NCBI GenBank assembly: GCA_026874595.1
Contig: CM049308.1
Location: 22,731,867-22,795,866 of the forward strand
Origin: Sipunculus nudus
Taxonomy: Eukaryota > Annelida > Sipuncula > Golfingiida > Sipunculidae
DNA length: 64,000 bases
Reading direction: 5' to 3'
The translations under genes and the position numbers were made by a program. Below are positions 34,556-48,207 of the stretch, piece after piece. Every line of letters starts with the position of its first letter. Position 1 is the stretch's first letter. Below the pieces are notes generated by a model that did not search any database, was not told where the DNA came from, and saw only the letters and a program-made list of their open reading frames with translations.

Positions 34556-36990
34556 CCACACAGTGCCCCAACCATCTCATATCTTGAAGTCCACACAGTT
34601 CCTCAATCATCTCATATCTTGACGTCCACACAGTGCCCCAACCATCTCATATCTTGAAGTCCACACAGTTCCTAAATCATCTCATATCCTGATGTCCACA
34701 CAGTTCCTAAATCATCTCATATCCTGATGTCCACACAGTTCCTCAATCATCTCATATCCTGATGTCCACACAGTTCCTCAATCATCTCATATCCTGATGT
34801 CCTCACAGTTCCTCAATCATCTCCTATCCTGATGTCCATGCAGTTCCTCAATCATCTTATATCCTGATGTCCACACAGTGCCTCAATCATCTCATATCCC
34901 GATGTCCACACAGTGCCTCAATCATCTCATATCCTGATGTCCACGCAGTTCCTCAATCATCTCATATCCTGATGTCCACGCAGTGCCTCAATCATCTCAT
35001 ATCCTGATGTTCACATATTGCCTCAATCATCTCATATCCTGATGTCCACACAGTGCCTCAATCATCTCATATCCTGATGTTCACATAATGCCTCAATCAT
35101 CTCATATCCTGATGTCCACACAGTTTTTCATTCATCTCCTATCCTGATGTCCTCACAGTGCCTCAATCATCTCCTATCCTGATGTCCATGAAGTTCCTCA
35201 ATCATCTCATATCCTGATGTCCATGCAGTTCGTCAATCATCTCATATCCTGATATCCACACAGTGCCTCAATCATCTCATATCCTGATGTTCACATAGTG
35301 CCTCAATCATCTCATATCCTGATGTCCACACAGTTCCTCAGTCATCTCATATCCTGATGTGTGCACAGTGCCTCAATAATCTCATATCCTGATGTCCACA
35401 CACTGCCTCAATCATCTCATATCCTGATGTTCACATAGTGCCTCAATCATCTCATATCCTGATGTCCTCTCAGTGCCTCAATAATCTTATATCCTGATGT
35501 CCATGCAGTTCCTCAATCATCTCATATCCTGATGTCCTTGCAGTTCCTCAATCATCTCATATCCTGATGTCCAAACAGTGCCTCAATCATCTCATATCTT
35601 GACGTCCACACAGTGCCCAAACCATCTCATATCTTGAAGTCCACACAGTTCCTCAATCATCTCATATCCTGATGTCCACACAGTTCCTCAATCATCTCAT
35701 ATCCTGATGTCCACACAGTGCCTCAATCATCTCATATCTTGACGTCCACACAGTGCCCAAACCATCTCATATCTTGAAGTCCACACAGTTCCTCAATCAT
35801 CTCATATCCTGATGTCCACACTTTGTCTCAATCATCTCATATCCTGATGTCCACACAGTGCCTCAATCATCTCATATCTTGACGTCCACACAGTGCCCCA
35901 ATCATCTCATATCTTGACGTCCACACAGTGCCCCAACCATCTCATATCTTGAAGTCCACACAGTTCCTAAATCATCTCATATCCTGATGTCCACACAGTT
36001 CCTAAATCATCTCATATCCTGATGTCCACACAGTGCCTCAATCATCTCATATCCTGAAGTCCATTCAGTGCCCCAACCATCTCATATCTTGAAGTCCACA
36101 CAGTTCCTCAATCATCTCATATCTTGATGTCCACACAGTTCCTCAATCATCTCATATCCTGATGTCCACACAGTGCCTCAATCATCTCATATCCTGATGT
36201 CCTTGCAGTTCCTCAATCATCTCATATCCTGATGTCCAAACAGTGCCTCAATCATCTCATATCTTGATGTCCACACAGTGCCCCAACCATCTCATATCTT
36301 GAAGTCCACACAGTTCCTCAACCATCTCATATCCTGATGTCCTTACAGTGCCTCAATCATCTCATATCCTGAAGTCCATGCAGTGCCTCAATCATCTCAT
36401 ATCCTGATGTCCACACAGTGCCTCAATCATCTCATATCCTGATGTCCATGCAGTGCCTCAATCATCTCATATCCTGATGTCCACACAGTGCCTCAATCAT
36501 CTCATATCCTGATGTTCACATAGTGCCTCAATCATCTCATATCCTGATGTCCACACAGTTCCTCAATCATCTCCTATCCTGATGTCCTCACAGTGCCTCA
36601 ATCATCTCATATCCTGATGTCCATGCAGTTCCTCTATCATCTCATATCCTGATGTCCATGCAGTTCCTCAATCATCTCATACCCTGATGTCCACACAGTG
36701 CCTCAATCATCTCATATCTTGACGTCCACACAGTGCCCCAACCATCTCATATCCTGAAGTCCACACAGTTCCTCAATCATCTCATATCCTGATGTCCACA
36801 CAGTTCCTCAATCATCTCATATCCTGATGTCCACACAGTGCCTCAATCATCTCATATCCTGAAGTCCATACAGTGCCTAAATCATCTCATATCCTGATGT
36901 GTACACAGTGCCTCAATTTCTCATATCCTGATTTCCACACATTGCCTCAATCATCTCATATCCTGATGTTCACATAGTGCCTCAATCATC
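34556..36990. repeat. Array segment with a relative 5.53 kb to the right
   Basis: The unusual monomer TTTTTCATTC is at 35124 and 40651 and GCAGTTCGTC at 35225 and 40752, both 5527 apart. Further right the 34-bp monomer is at 36915 and 42477, 5562 apart. The 35-base shift is one monomer missing from this copy around 36310-36345, where the right copy has an extra CACACAGTTCC unit (about 41840-41880). A clean single-unit deletion. Confidence 0.85.
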
Positions 36991-39635
36991 TCATATCCTG
37001 ATGTCCACACAGTGCCTCAATTTCTCATATCCTGATTTCCACACATTGCCTCAATCATCTCATATCCTGATGTTCACATAGTGCCTCAATCATCTCATAT
37101 CCTGATGTCCACACAGTTCCTCAATCATCTAATATCCTGATGTCCATGCAGTTCCTCAATAATCTCATATCCTGATGTCCACGCAGTTCCTCAATCATCT
37201 CATATCCTGTTGTCCACACAGTTCCTCAATCATCTCATATCCTGATGTTCACATAGTGCCTCAATCATCTCATATCCTTATGTCCACACAGTGCCTCAAT
37301 CATCTCATATCCTGATGTTCACATAATGCCTCAATCATCTCATATCCTGATGTCCACACAGTTCCTCAGTCATCTCTTATCCTGATGTCCTCACAGTGCC
37401 TCAATCATCTCCTATCCTGATGTCCACACAGTTCCTCAGTCATCTCTTATCCTGATGTCCTCACAGTGCCTCAATCATCTCCTATCCTGATGTCCATGCA
37501 GTTCCTCAATCATCTCATATCCTGATGTCTATGCAGTTCCTCAATCATCTCATATCCTGATGTCCACACAGTGCCTCAATCATCTCATATCCTGATGTCC
37601 ACACAGTGCCTCAATCATCTCATATCCTGATGTCCACACAGTGCCTCAATCATCTCATATCCTGATGTTCACATAGTGCCTCAATCATCTCATATCCCTA
37701 TGTCCACACAGTTCCTCAATCATCTCATATCCTGATGTCCACACAGTTCCTCAATCATCTCATATCCTGATGTCCTTACAGTGCCTCAATCATCTCATAT
37801 CCTGAAGTCCATGCAGTGCCTCAATCATCTCATATCCTGATGTCCACACAGTGCCTCAATCATCTCATATCCTGATGTCCATGCAGTGCCTCAATCATCT
37901 CATATCCTGATGTCCACACAGTGCCTCAATCATCTCATATCCTGATGTTCACATAGTGCCTCAATCATCTCATATCCTGATGTCCACACAGTTCCTCAAT
38001 CATCTCCTATCCTGATGTCCTCACAGTGCCTCAATCATCTCATATCCTGATGTCCATGCAGTTCCTCTATCATCTCATATCCTGATGTCCATGCAGTTCC
38101 TCAATCATCTCATACCCTGATGTCCACACAGTGCCTCAATCATCTCATATCTTGACTTCCACACAGTGCCCCAACCATCTCATTTCCTGAAGTCCACACA
38201 GTTCCTCAATCATCTCATATCCTGATGTCCACACAGTTCCTCAATCATCTCATATCCTGATGTCCACACAGTGCCTCAATCATCTCATATCCTGAAGTCC
38301 ATACAGTGCCTAAATCATCTCATATCCTGATGTGTACACAGTGCCTCAATTTCTCATATCCTGATTTCCACACAGTGCCTCAATCATCTCATATCCTGAT
38401 GTTCACATAGTGCCTCAATCATCTCATATCCTGATGTCCACACAGTTCCTCAATCATCTAATATCCTGAAGTCAATGCAGTGCCTCAATCATCTCATATC
38501 CTGATGTCCACACAGTGCCTCAATCATCTCATATCCTTATGTCCTCACAGTTCCTCAATCATCTCCTATCCTGATGTCCATGCAGTTCCTCAATAATCTC
38601 ATATCCTGATGTCCACACAGTTCCTCAATCATCTCATATCCTGTTGTCCACACAGTTCTTCAATCATCTCATATCCTGATGTTCACATAGTGCCTCAATC
38701 ATCTCATATCCTGATGTCCACACAGTGCCTCAATCATCTCATATCCTGATGTTCACATAATGCCTCAATCATCTCATATCCTGATGTCCACACAGTTCCT
38801 CAGTCATCTCTTATCCTGATGTCCTCACAGTGCCTCAATCATCTCCTATCCTGATGTCCACACAGTTCCTCAGTCATCTCTTATCCTGATGTCCTCACAG
38901 TGCCTCAATCATCTCCTATCCTGATGTCCATGCAGTTCCTCAATCATCTCATATCCTGATGTCCATGCAGTTCCTCAATCATCTCATATCCTGATGTCCA
39001 CACAGTGCCTCAATCATCTCATATCCTGATGTCCACACAGTGCCTCAATCATCTCATATCCTTATGTCCACACAGTGCCTCAATCATCTCATATCCTGAT
39101 GTTCACATAGTGCCTCAATCATCTCATATCCTTATGTCCACACAGTGACTCAATCATCTCATATCCTGATGTTCACATAATGCCTCAATCATCTCATATC
39201 CTGATGTCCACACAGTTCCTCAGTCATCTCTAATCCTGATGTCCTCACAGTGCCTCAATCATCTCCTATCCTGATGTCCATGCAGTTCCTCAATCATCTC
39301 ATATCCTGATGTCCATGCAGTTCCTCAATCATCTCATATCCTGAAATCCACACAGTGCCTCAATCATCTCATATCCTGATGTTCACATAGTGCCTCAGTC
39401 ATCTCATATCCTGATGTGTGCACAGTGCCTCAATAATCTCATATCCTGATGTCCACACACTGCCTCAATCATCTAATATCCTGATGTTCACATAGTGCCT
39501 CAATCATCTCATATCCTGATGTCCTCTCAGTGCCTCAATAATCTTATATCCTGATGTCCATGCAGTTCCTCAATCATCTCATATCCTGATGTCCTTGCAG
39601 TTCCTCAATCATCTCATATCCTGATGTCCACACAG

Positions 39636-42600
39636 TTCCTCAATCATCTCATATCCTGATGTTCACATAGTGCCTCAATCATCTCATATCCTGATGTCCA
39701 CACAGTTCCTCAGTCATCTCATATCCTGATGTGTGCACAGTGCCTCAATAATCTCATATTCTGATGTCCACACACTGCCTCAATCATCTCATATCCTGAT
39801 GTTCACATAGTGCCTCAATCATCTCATATCCTGATGTCCTCTCAGTGCCTCAATAATCTTATATCCTGATGTCCATGCAGTTCCTCAATCATCTCATATC
39901 CTGATGTCCTTGCAGTTCCTCAATCATCTCATATCCTGATGTCCAAACAGTGCCTCAATCATCTCATATCTTGACATCCACACAGTGCCCAAACCATCTC
40001 ATATCTTGAAGTCCACACAGTTCCTCAATCATCTCATGTCCTGATGTCCACACAGTTCCTCAATCATCTCATATCCTGATGTCCACACAGTGCCTCAATC
40101 ATCTCATATCTTGACGTCCACACAGTGCCCCAACCATCTCATATCTTGAAGTCCACACAGTTCCTCAATCATCTCATATCTTGACGTCCACACAGTGCCC
40201 CAACCATCTCATATCTTGAAGTCCACACAGTTCCTAAATCATCTCATATCCTGATGTCCACACAGTTCCTAAATCATCTCATATCCTGATGTCCACACAG
40301 TTCCTCAATCATCTCATATCCTGATGTCCTCACAGTTCCTCAATCATCTCCTATCCTGATGTCCATGCAGTTCCTCAATCATCTTATATCCTGATGTCCA
40401 CACAGTGCCTCAATCATCTCATATCCCGATGTCCACACAGTGCCTCAATCATCTCATATCCTGATGTCCACGCAGTTCCTCAATCATCTCATATCCTGAT
40501 GTCCACGCAGTGCCTCAATCATCTCATATCCTGATGTTCACATATTGCCTCAATCATCTCATATCCTGATGTCCACACAGTGCCTCAATCATCTCATATC
40601 CTGATGTTCACATAATGCCTCAATCATCTCATATCCTGATGTCCACACAGTTTTTCATTCATCTCCTATCCTGATGTCCTCACAGTGCCTCAATCATCTC
40701 CTATCCTGATGTCCATGAAGTTCCTCAATCATCTCATATCCTGATGTCCATGCAGTTCGTCAATCATCTCATATCCTGATATCCACACAGTGCCTCAATC
40801 ATCTCATATCCTGATGTTCACATAGTGCCTCAATCATCTCATATCCTGATGTCCACACAGTTCCTCAGTCATCTCATATCCTGATGTGTGCACAGTGCCT
40901 CAATAATCTCATATCCTGATGTCCACACACTGCCTCAATCATCTCATATCCTGATGTTCACATAGTGCCTCAATCATCTCATATCCTGATGTCCTCTCAG
41001 TGCCTCAATAATCTTATATCCTGATGTCCATGCAGTTCCTCAATCATCTCATATCCTGATGTCCTTGCAGTTCCTCAATCATCTCATATCCTGATGTCCA
41101 AACAGTGCCTCAATCATCTCATATCTTGACGTCCACACAGTGCCCAAACCATCTCATATCTTGAAGTCCACACAGTTCCTCAATCATCTCATATCCTGAT
41201 GTCCACACAGTTCCTCAATCATCTCATATCCTGATGTCCACACAGTGCCTCAATCATCTCATATCTTGACGTCCACACAGTGCCCAAACCATCTCATATC
41301 TTGAAGTCCACACAGTTCCTCAATCATCTCATATCCTGATGTCCACACAGTTCCTCAATCATCTCATATCCTGATGTCCACACAGTGCCTCAATCATCTC
41401 ATATCTTGACGTCCACACAGTGCCCCAATCATCTCGTATCTTGACGTCCACACAGTGCCCCAACCATCTCATATCTTGAAGTCCACACAGTTCCTAAATC
41501 ATCTCATATCCTGATGTCCACACAGTTCCTAAATCATCTCATATCCTGATGTCCACACAGTGCCTCAATCATCTCATATCCTGAAGTCCATTCAGTGCCC
41601 CAACCATCTCATATCTTGAAGTCCACACAGTTCCTCAATCATCTCATATCTTGATGTCCACACAGTTCCTCAATCATCTCATATCCTGATGTCCACACAG
41701 TGCCTCAATCATCTCATATCCTGATGTCCTTGCAGTTCCTCAATCATCTCATATCCTGATGTCCAAACAGTGCCTCAATCATCTCATATCTTGATGTCCA
41801 CACAGTGCCCCAACCATCTCATATCTTGAAGTCCACACAGTTCCTCAATCATCTCATATCCTGATGTCCACACAGTTCCTCAATCATCTCATATCCTGAT
41901 GTCCTTACAGTGCCTCAATCATCTCATATCCTGAAGTCCATGCAGTGCCTCAATCATCTCATATCCTGATGTCCACACAGTGCCTCAATCATTTCATATC
42001 CTGATGTCCATGCAGTGCCTCAATCATCTCATATCCTGATGTCCACACAGTGCCTCAATCATCTCATATCCTGATGTTCACATAGTGCCTCAATCATCTC
42101 ATATCCTGATGTCCACACAGTTCCTCAATCATCTCCTATCCTGATGTCCTCACAGTGCCTCAATCATCTCATATCCTGATGTCCATGCAGTTCCTCTATC
42201 ATCTCATATCCTGATGTCCATGCAGTTCCTCAATCATCTCATACCCTGATGTCCACACAGTGCCTCAATCATCTCATATCTTGACGTCCACACAGTGCCC
42301 CAACCATCTCATATCCTGAAGTCCACACAGTTCCTCAATCATCTCATATCCTGATGTCCACACAGTTCCTCAATCATCTCATATCCTGATGTCCACACAG
42401 TGCCTCAATCATCTCATATCCTGAAGTCCATACAGTGCCTAAATCATCTCATATCCTGATGTGTACACAGTGCCTCAATTTCTCATATCCTGATTTCCAC
42501 ACATTGCCTCAATCATCTCATATCCTGATGTTCACATAGTGCCTCAATCATCTCATATCCTGATGTCCACACAGTTCCTCAATCATCTAATATCCTGAAG

Positions 42601-44446
42601 TCCATGCAGTGCCTCAATCATCTCATATCCTGATGTCCACACAGTGCCTCAATCATCTCATATCCTTATGTCCTCACAGTTCCTCAATCATCTCCTATCC
42701 TGATGTCCATGCAGTTCCTCAATAATCTCATATCCTGATGTCCACGCAGTTCCTCAATCATCTCATATCCTGTTGTCCACACAGTTCCTCAATCATCTCA
42801 TATCCTGATGTTCACAAAGTGCCTCAATCATCTCATATCCTTATGTCCACACAGTGCCTCAATCATCTCATATCCTGATGTTCACATAATGCCTCAATCA
42901 TCTCATATCCTGATGTCCACACAGTTCCTCAGTCATCTCTTATCCTGATGTCCTCACAGTGCCTCAATCATCTCCTATCCTGATGTCCACACAGTTCCTC
43001 AGTCATCTCTTATCCTGATGTCCTCACAGTGCCTCAATCATCTCCTATCCTGATGTCCATGCAGTTCCTCAATCATCTCATATCCTGATGTCCATGCAGT
43101 TCCTCAATCATCTCATATCCTGATGTCCACACAGTGCCTCAATCATCTCATATCCTGATGTCCACACAGTGCCTCAATCATCTCATATCCTGATGTCCAC
43201 ACAGTGCCTCAATCATCTCATATCCTGATGTTCACATAGTGCCTCAATCATCTCATATCCCTATGTCCACACAGTGACTCAATCATCTCATATCCTGATG
43301 TTCACATAATGCCTCAATCATCTCATATCCTGATGTCCACACAGTTCCTCAGTCATCTCCTATCCTGATGTCCTCACAGTGCCTCAATCATCTCCTATCC
43401 TGATGTCCATGAAGTTCCTCAATCATCTCATATCCTGATGTCCATGCAGTTCGTCAATCATCTCATATCCTGATATCCACACAGTGCCTCAATCATCTCA
43501 TATCCTGATGTTCACATAGTGCCTCAATCATCTCATATCCTGATGTCCACACAGTTCCTCAGTCATCTCATATCCTGATGTGTGCACAGTGCCTCAATAA
43601 TCTCATATCCTGATGTCCACACACTGCCTCAATCATCTCATATCCTGATGTTCACATAGTGCCTCAATCATCTCATATCCTGATGTCCTCTCAGTGCCTC
43701 AATAATCTTATATCCTGATGTCCATGCAGTTCCTCAATCATCTCATATCCTGATGTCCTTGCAGTTCCTCAATCATCTCATATCCTGATGTCCAAACAGT
43801 GCCTCAATCATCTCATATCTTGACGTCCACACAGTGCCCAAACCATCTCATATCTTGAAGTCCACACAGTTCCTCAATCATCTCATATCCTGATGTCCAC
43901 ACAGTTCCTCAATCATCTCATATCCTGATGTCCACACAGTGCCTCAATCATCTCATATCTTGACGTCCACACAGTGCCCAAACCATCTCATATCTTGAAG
44001 TCCACACAGTTCCTCAATCATCTCATATCTTGACGTCCACACAGTGCCCCAACCATCTCATATCTTGAAGTCCACACAGTTCCTAAATCATCTCATATCC
44101 TGATGTCCACACAGTTCCTAAATCATCTCATATCCTGATGTCCACACAGTGCCTCAATCATCTCATATCCTGAAGTCCATTCAGTGCCCCAACCATCTCA
44201 TATCTTGGAAGTCCACACAGTTCCTCAATCATCTCATATCTTGATGTCCACACAGTTCCTCAATCATCTCATATCCTGATGTCCACACAGTGCCTCAATC
44301 ATCTCATATCCTGATGTCCTTGCAGTTCCTCAATCATCTCATATCCTGATGTCCAAACAGTGCCTCAATCATCTCATATCTTGATGTCCACACAGTGCCC
44401 CAACCATCTCATATCTTGAAGTCCACACAGTTCCTCAATCATCTCC
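39636..44446. repeat. 4.8-kb array segment, copy 2 of a large internal duplication
   Basis: Partner of 24800-29610, at +14,836. Differences seen while comparing are isolated substitutions, for example CTTGACATCC here at about 39970 where copy 1 has CTTGACGTCC. Beyond about 44446 the two diverge: CTCCTATCC follows here, CTCATATCC in copy 1. Confidence 0.9.
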
Positions 44447-44984
44447 TATCCTGATGTCCATGCAGTTCCTCAATCATATAATATCCTGATGTCCATGCAG
44501 TGCCCCAACCATCTCATATCCTGATGTCCACACAGTGCCTCAATCATCTCATATCCTGATGTCCTCACAGTGCCTCAATCATCTCATATCCTGATGTCCA
44601 TGCAGTTCCTCAATCATCTCATATCCTGATGTCCATGCAGTGCCCCATCCATCTCATATCCTGATGTCCACACAGTGCCTCAATCATCTCATATCCTGAT
44701 GTCCATGCAGTTCCTCAATCATCTCATATCCTGAAATCCACACAGTGCCTCAATCATCTCATATCCTGATGTTCACATAGTGCCTCAATCATCTCATATC
44801 CTGATGTCCACACAGTTCCTCAGTCATCTCATATCCTGATGTGTGCACAGTGCCTCAATAATCTCATATCCTGATGTCCACTCACTGCCTCAATCATCTA
44901 ATATCCTGATGTTCACATAGTGCCTCAATCATCTCATATCCTGATGTCCTCTCAGTGCCTCAATAATCTTATATCCTGATGTCC

Positions 44985-45895
44985 ATGCAGTTCCTCAATC
45001 ATCTCGTATCCTGATGTCCAAACAGTGCCTCAATCATCTCATATCTTGACGCCCACACAGTCCCCCAACCATCTCATATCTTGAAGTCCACACAGTTCCT
45101 CAATCATCTCATATCTTGATGTCCACACAGTTCCTCAATCATCTTATATCCTGATGTCCACACAGTGCCTCAATCATCTCATATCTTGACGTCCACACAG
45201 TGCCCCAACCATCTTATATCTTGAAGTCCACACAGTGCCTCAATCATCTCATATCCTGATGTCCACACAGTTCCTCAATCATCTCATATCCTGAAGTCCA
45301 TGCAGTGCCTCAATCATCTCATATCCTGATGTCCACACTTTGTCTCAATCATCTCATATCCTGATGTCCACACAGTGCCTCAATCATCTCATATCCTGAT
45401 GTCCTCTCAGTGCCTCAATAATCTTATATCCTGATGTCCATGCAGTTCCTCAATCATCTCATATCCTGATGTCCTTGCAGTTCCTCAATCATCTCATATC
45501 CTGATGTCCAAACAGTGCCTCAATCATCTCATATCTTGACGTCCACACAGTGCCCCAACCATCTCATATCTTGAAGTCCACACAGTTCCTCAATCATCTC
45601 ATATCCTGATGTCCACACAGTTCCTCAATCATCTCATATCCTGATGTCCACACAGTGCCTCAATCATCTCATATCTTGACGTCCACACAGTGCCCCAACC
45701 ATCTCATATCTTGAAGTCCACACAGTGCCTCAATCATCTCATATCCTGATGTCCACACAGTTCCTCAATCATCTCATATCCTGAAGTCCATGCAGTGCCT
45801 CAATCATCTCATATCCTGATGTCCACACTTTGTCTCAATCATCTCATATCCTGATGTCCACACAGTGCCTCAATCATCTCATATCCTGATGTCCA
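44985..45895. repeat. Terminal higher-order repeat, 14-monomer (490 bp) spacing
   Basis: CTTTGTCTC is at 45338 and 45828, and the CCAAACAGTG/CTTGACG monomer pair is in step at 44991 and 45481; both are 490 apart (14 x 35). A single earlier CTTTGTCTC occurs at 35821. The array then breaks down: after 45895 the monomers read CCACTAGGTGCC and CCACACATTGC, and recognisable repeat stops near 45955. Confidence 0.85.
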
Positions 45896-45955
45896 CTAGG
45901 TGCCTCTACTGTATTGCCGTCCTGATGTCCACACATTGCTTCATGTCTGATATCC

Positions 45956-46380
45956 TGAGATATCAGGTTTTTAACCTTCTTGATACCATTGAAGCCATTA
46001 TGATTAGATAAAAAAAAAAGATAAAATGATTGAAATTATGTTGTCTGGTATGCAATGCATTCCTGTCAATAATGTTGATTTATATCACTGAGAGTGCTGA
46101 ATGGTAAAATAATAAAAATAAATCACATATTAAAAAAAAAAAGAAATAGTCAATGCAGGGGGGAAGGTTAAATCTACCATAGCTGTGAATGTATTATTAG
46201 TTACAAATTAAAAATTAAAAAATATATACTGACAAGTGTAATTGGTTTCATGAATTAAGAATAAGTGCAGGTGTTTTCATCAGGTGACATTCTTTACTAT
46301 TGATATAATATGAGTGATGGCATGTCTCATGGTTTGCAAGTGCATCAAATCTGCTGACGTTTTGTCTGAACAAGGGTCAG
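45956..46380. other. Right flank of the array, AT-rich
   Basis: Starts with CCTGAGATATCAGG (about 45953-45966), a short palindrome right at the array edge, then AT-rich DNA with A runs. No gene recognised. Confidence 0.4.
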
Positions 46381-47440
46381 AGGTCACAACTGGGGTATCA
46401 GAGACAGACAGAAGAAGTTTGTGACCACTAGAGGGGTCTGGGGGTAAATCGGCAGATGCCTGGCCTTCTGTCTTGTGGCTGTATATATAGTAACAGAGTC
46501 GTCAAAGTAAAGGCAGAGGTCTCCTGGTCATGCATGCACTGTAATCTCCGCACTGTGGTATCGTGAATCTGATCCTGTCAGAAGGAGAGGGGGCTTCAAT
46601 TACTGGCCAAAGGCTACCTGGGGTGAATAGGACCGGGAAAGTTAGAAAAGAAACTGCTTAAGCGACCTGCCCCTTTCTGCACCCAAGCTGAAGCCAAGCA
46701 TGAAGGGGAGCTAAATAGCTGGTGGACCTCGGTCTACAGGGGGACAAAGGGCATAAAAGCAAACATATGCTGTGGTCCATGGCAATCTCGTAAAGATGGA
46801 CGCATCACAGCTGTGTCAGGGTAACCACGGTGACCCAAAGCCGCTCTGACAGTCCAAGCATCAGAGTACACTTGGGGCAAGGGCTGGTCTGCGATGCCAT
46901 TCAACCTGGACACTCCGCTCCCGTTCCCCCTTTACTAATCTCCAGCAAACACAAAGGCGCCATCAAAAAACTAATTCTTCTCTCACAGGGACCGCTGTCA
47001 ACTCTCATTATGCCTGCTGGCCAATACCACCTGGGACAAAAGCGCTGAGCTGTCTCTTCCACCGGCAGTGTTTCTACCGACTGGACAATGCTGCCATTAC
47101 CACTGGGATGCTAACTCAATGAAAAATCCCTATTTTACCTGATTAAGGGTGAATTAAGCCCCGACAACCTGGCATACTGGTCGGCTGTTCCCGACGCAGT
47201 CCTGCACGAAGGCCGGCTTGAGGTCATATATCCTGGGGCATTCTCCCTGAATCATATTTCTGCGGTCTTTTAGTATGGACAACCTGGGGCATGTTGGCAC
47301 CAGTGGTCAGTACCCTGGGTGCCTGTTCTTTCAGAAAGGACACTCACCTAAGTGAAAGTGGGCTGGGAATCCGGGCCAGAAACCAGATTTTGCTGACTTT
47401 GCAGAATGTCCAAACTCAATAGCAATAGCTGCCCACTTGA
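46380..47440. promoter_or_regulatory. GC-richer single-copy island
   Basis: About 1 kb with much higher GC and complexity than either flank and no simple repeats. CCACTAGAGGGGT at 46425-46437 matches 11 of 13 CTCF core positions. The open frame at 46830-47048 is short, Ser/Pro/Gly-rich and has no domain or splice context. A conserved non-coding element, a decayed exon-bearing region or an unrecognised repeat are all possible. Confidence 0.22.
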
Positions 47441-48200
47441 GCATTACTTTTTTATAATTTATCATTCTGGAAGACGCTGAGTAAAGATAACTAATATTTT
47501 ATCAGCTTTGGGTTTTATGAGAATTTGATATGGTCTCTATTAGTGGGAGGAATTGCTTGTAAAATCATGTTTGATGATTTAAAGAAATAAAATGACTGAC
47601 GATCAATTATTAATTGACTAATATATGAACCTTCTGTATTATCATAAAAACTGCTGTATAGAATTGTATATAAAATATTGAGTGAGTAAATTCAGTCTGC
47701 AAAGATGCAACCACTTTAATCGATTATGAAAGAAAAACACCAGTTATCAGTTTAATTGATTAATTAGCACACCCTAAGTCTCTATAAAAAGTGAATATTT
47801 TTTATTACATTTTTATGGGCTTCTCACTTGCATTCAACCAAACAAATGTTTTACCACAAAAGTTACCAAGGTGTTGAAATGTTTTATGAGTTAATTTGGT
47901 TTAATGTGTGACTTTAAATTTGAAAAAAAAATCAAATACTAAAAGTAGCATATGAAAATTAGACAGTTTAACTTGTATATATGACATCTCAGACTTTGCA
48001 ATATTTAGAGACTTTTGATGAATTGAAAAGTTTTGTTTTTATAATCAGTATATTTGAAATTTAAAATGGATCTTTCCAGTGACTTCTTAGAATAACAATT
48101 TAGGTTTTAATCTTTTTGATTGAACATTTGGTATGAGTAGAAATTAAAAAAGCTGACTGTTATCGGTGACTTGTAACAAAGAGTGGATCATTTTTACGCA
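47441..48200. other. AT-rich DNA, nothing recognised
   Basis: No coding region, RNA gene or repeat terminus seen. Confidence 0.4.
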
Positions 48201-48207
48201 GGGATCT

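Larger units (their letters stand above)
22860..45955. repeat. Large 35-bp satellite array (~23 kb, ~650 copies)
   Basis: A tandem array with a 35-bp unit; a clean example is 24046-24080. Key blocks in the unit are ATCCTGATGTCC, ACACAGTGCC and TCAATCATCTCAT. The period is almost constant: rare landmark variants are spaced by exact multiples of 35, except across a few 34-bp and 36-bp monomers. Variation is concentrated in the middle of the unit (CACACAG, CATGCAG, CACATAG, CCTCACAG, CCTTGCAG and AAACAG forms; CCTGATG, CTTGACG and CTTGAAG forms; GTGCC against GTTCC). 35 is not divisible by 3 and each strand meets a stop at least once per three units, so it does not encode a repeat protein. There are no unique spacers. 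Its role is unknown; a neutral satellite is the default reading. Confidence 0.98.

Noticed and set aside
22860-45955. CRISPR array
   Set aside because: Repeats are directly contiguous with no unique spacers, the context is eukaryotic, and no cas genes are present.
46830-47048. 72-codon frame as a gene
   Set aside because: No domain or splice context, low coding character.
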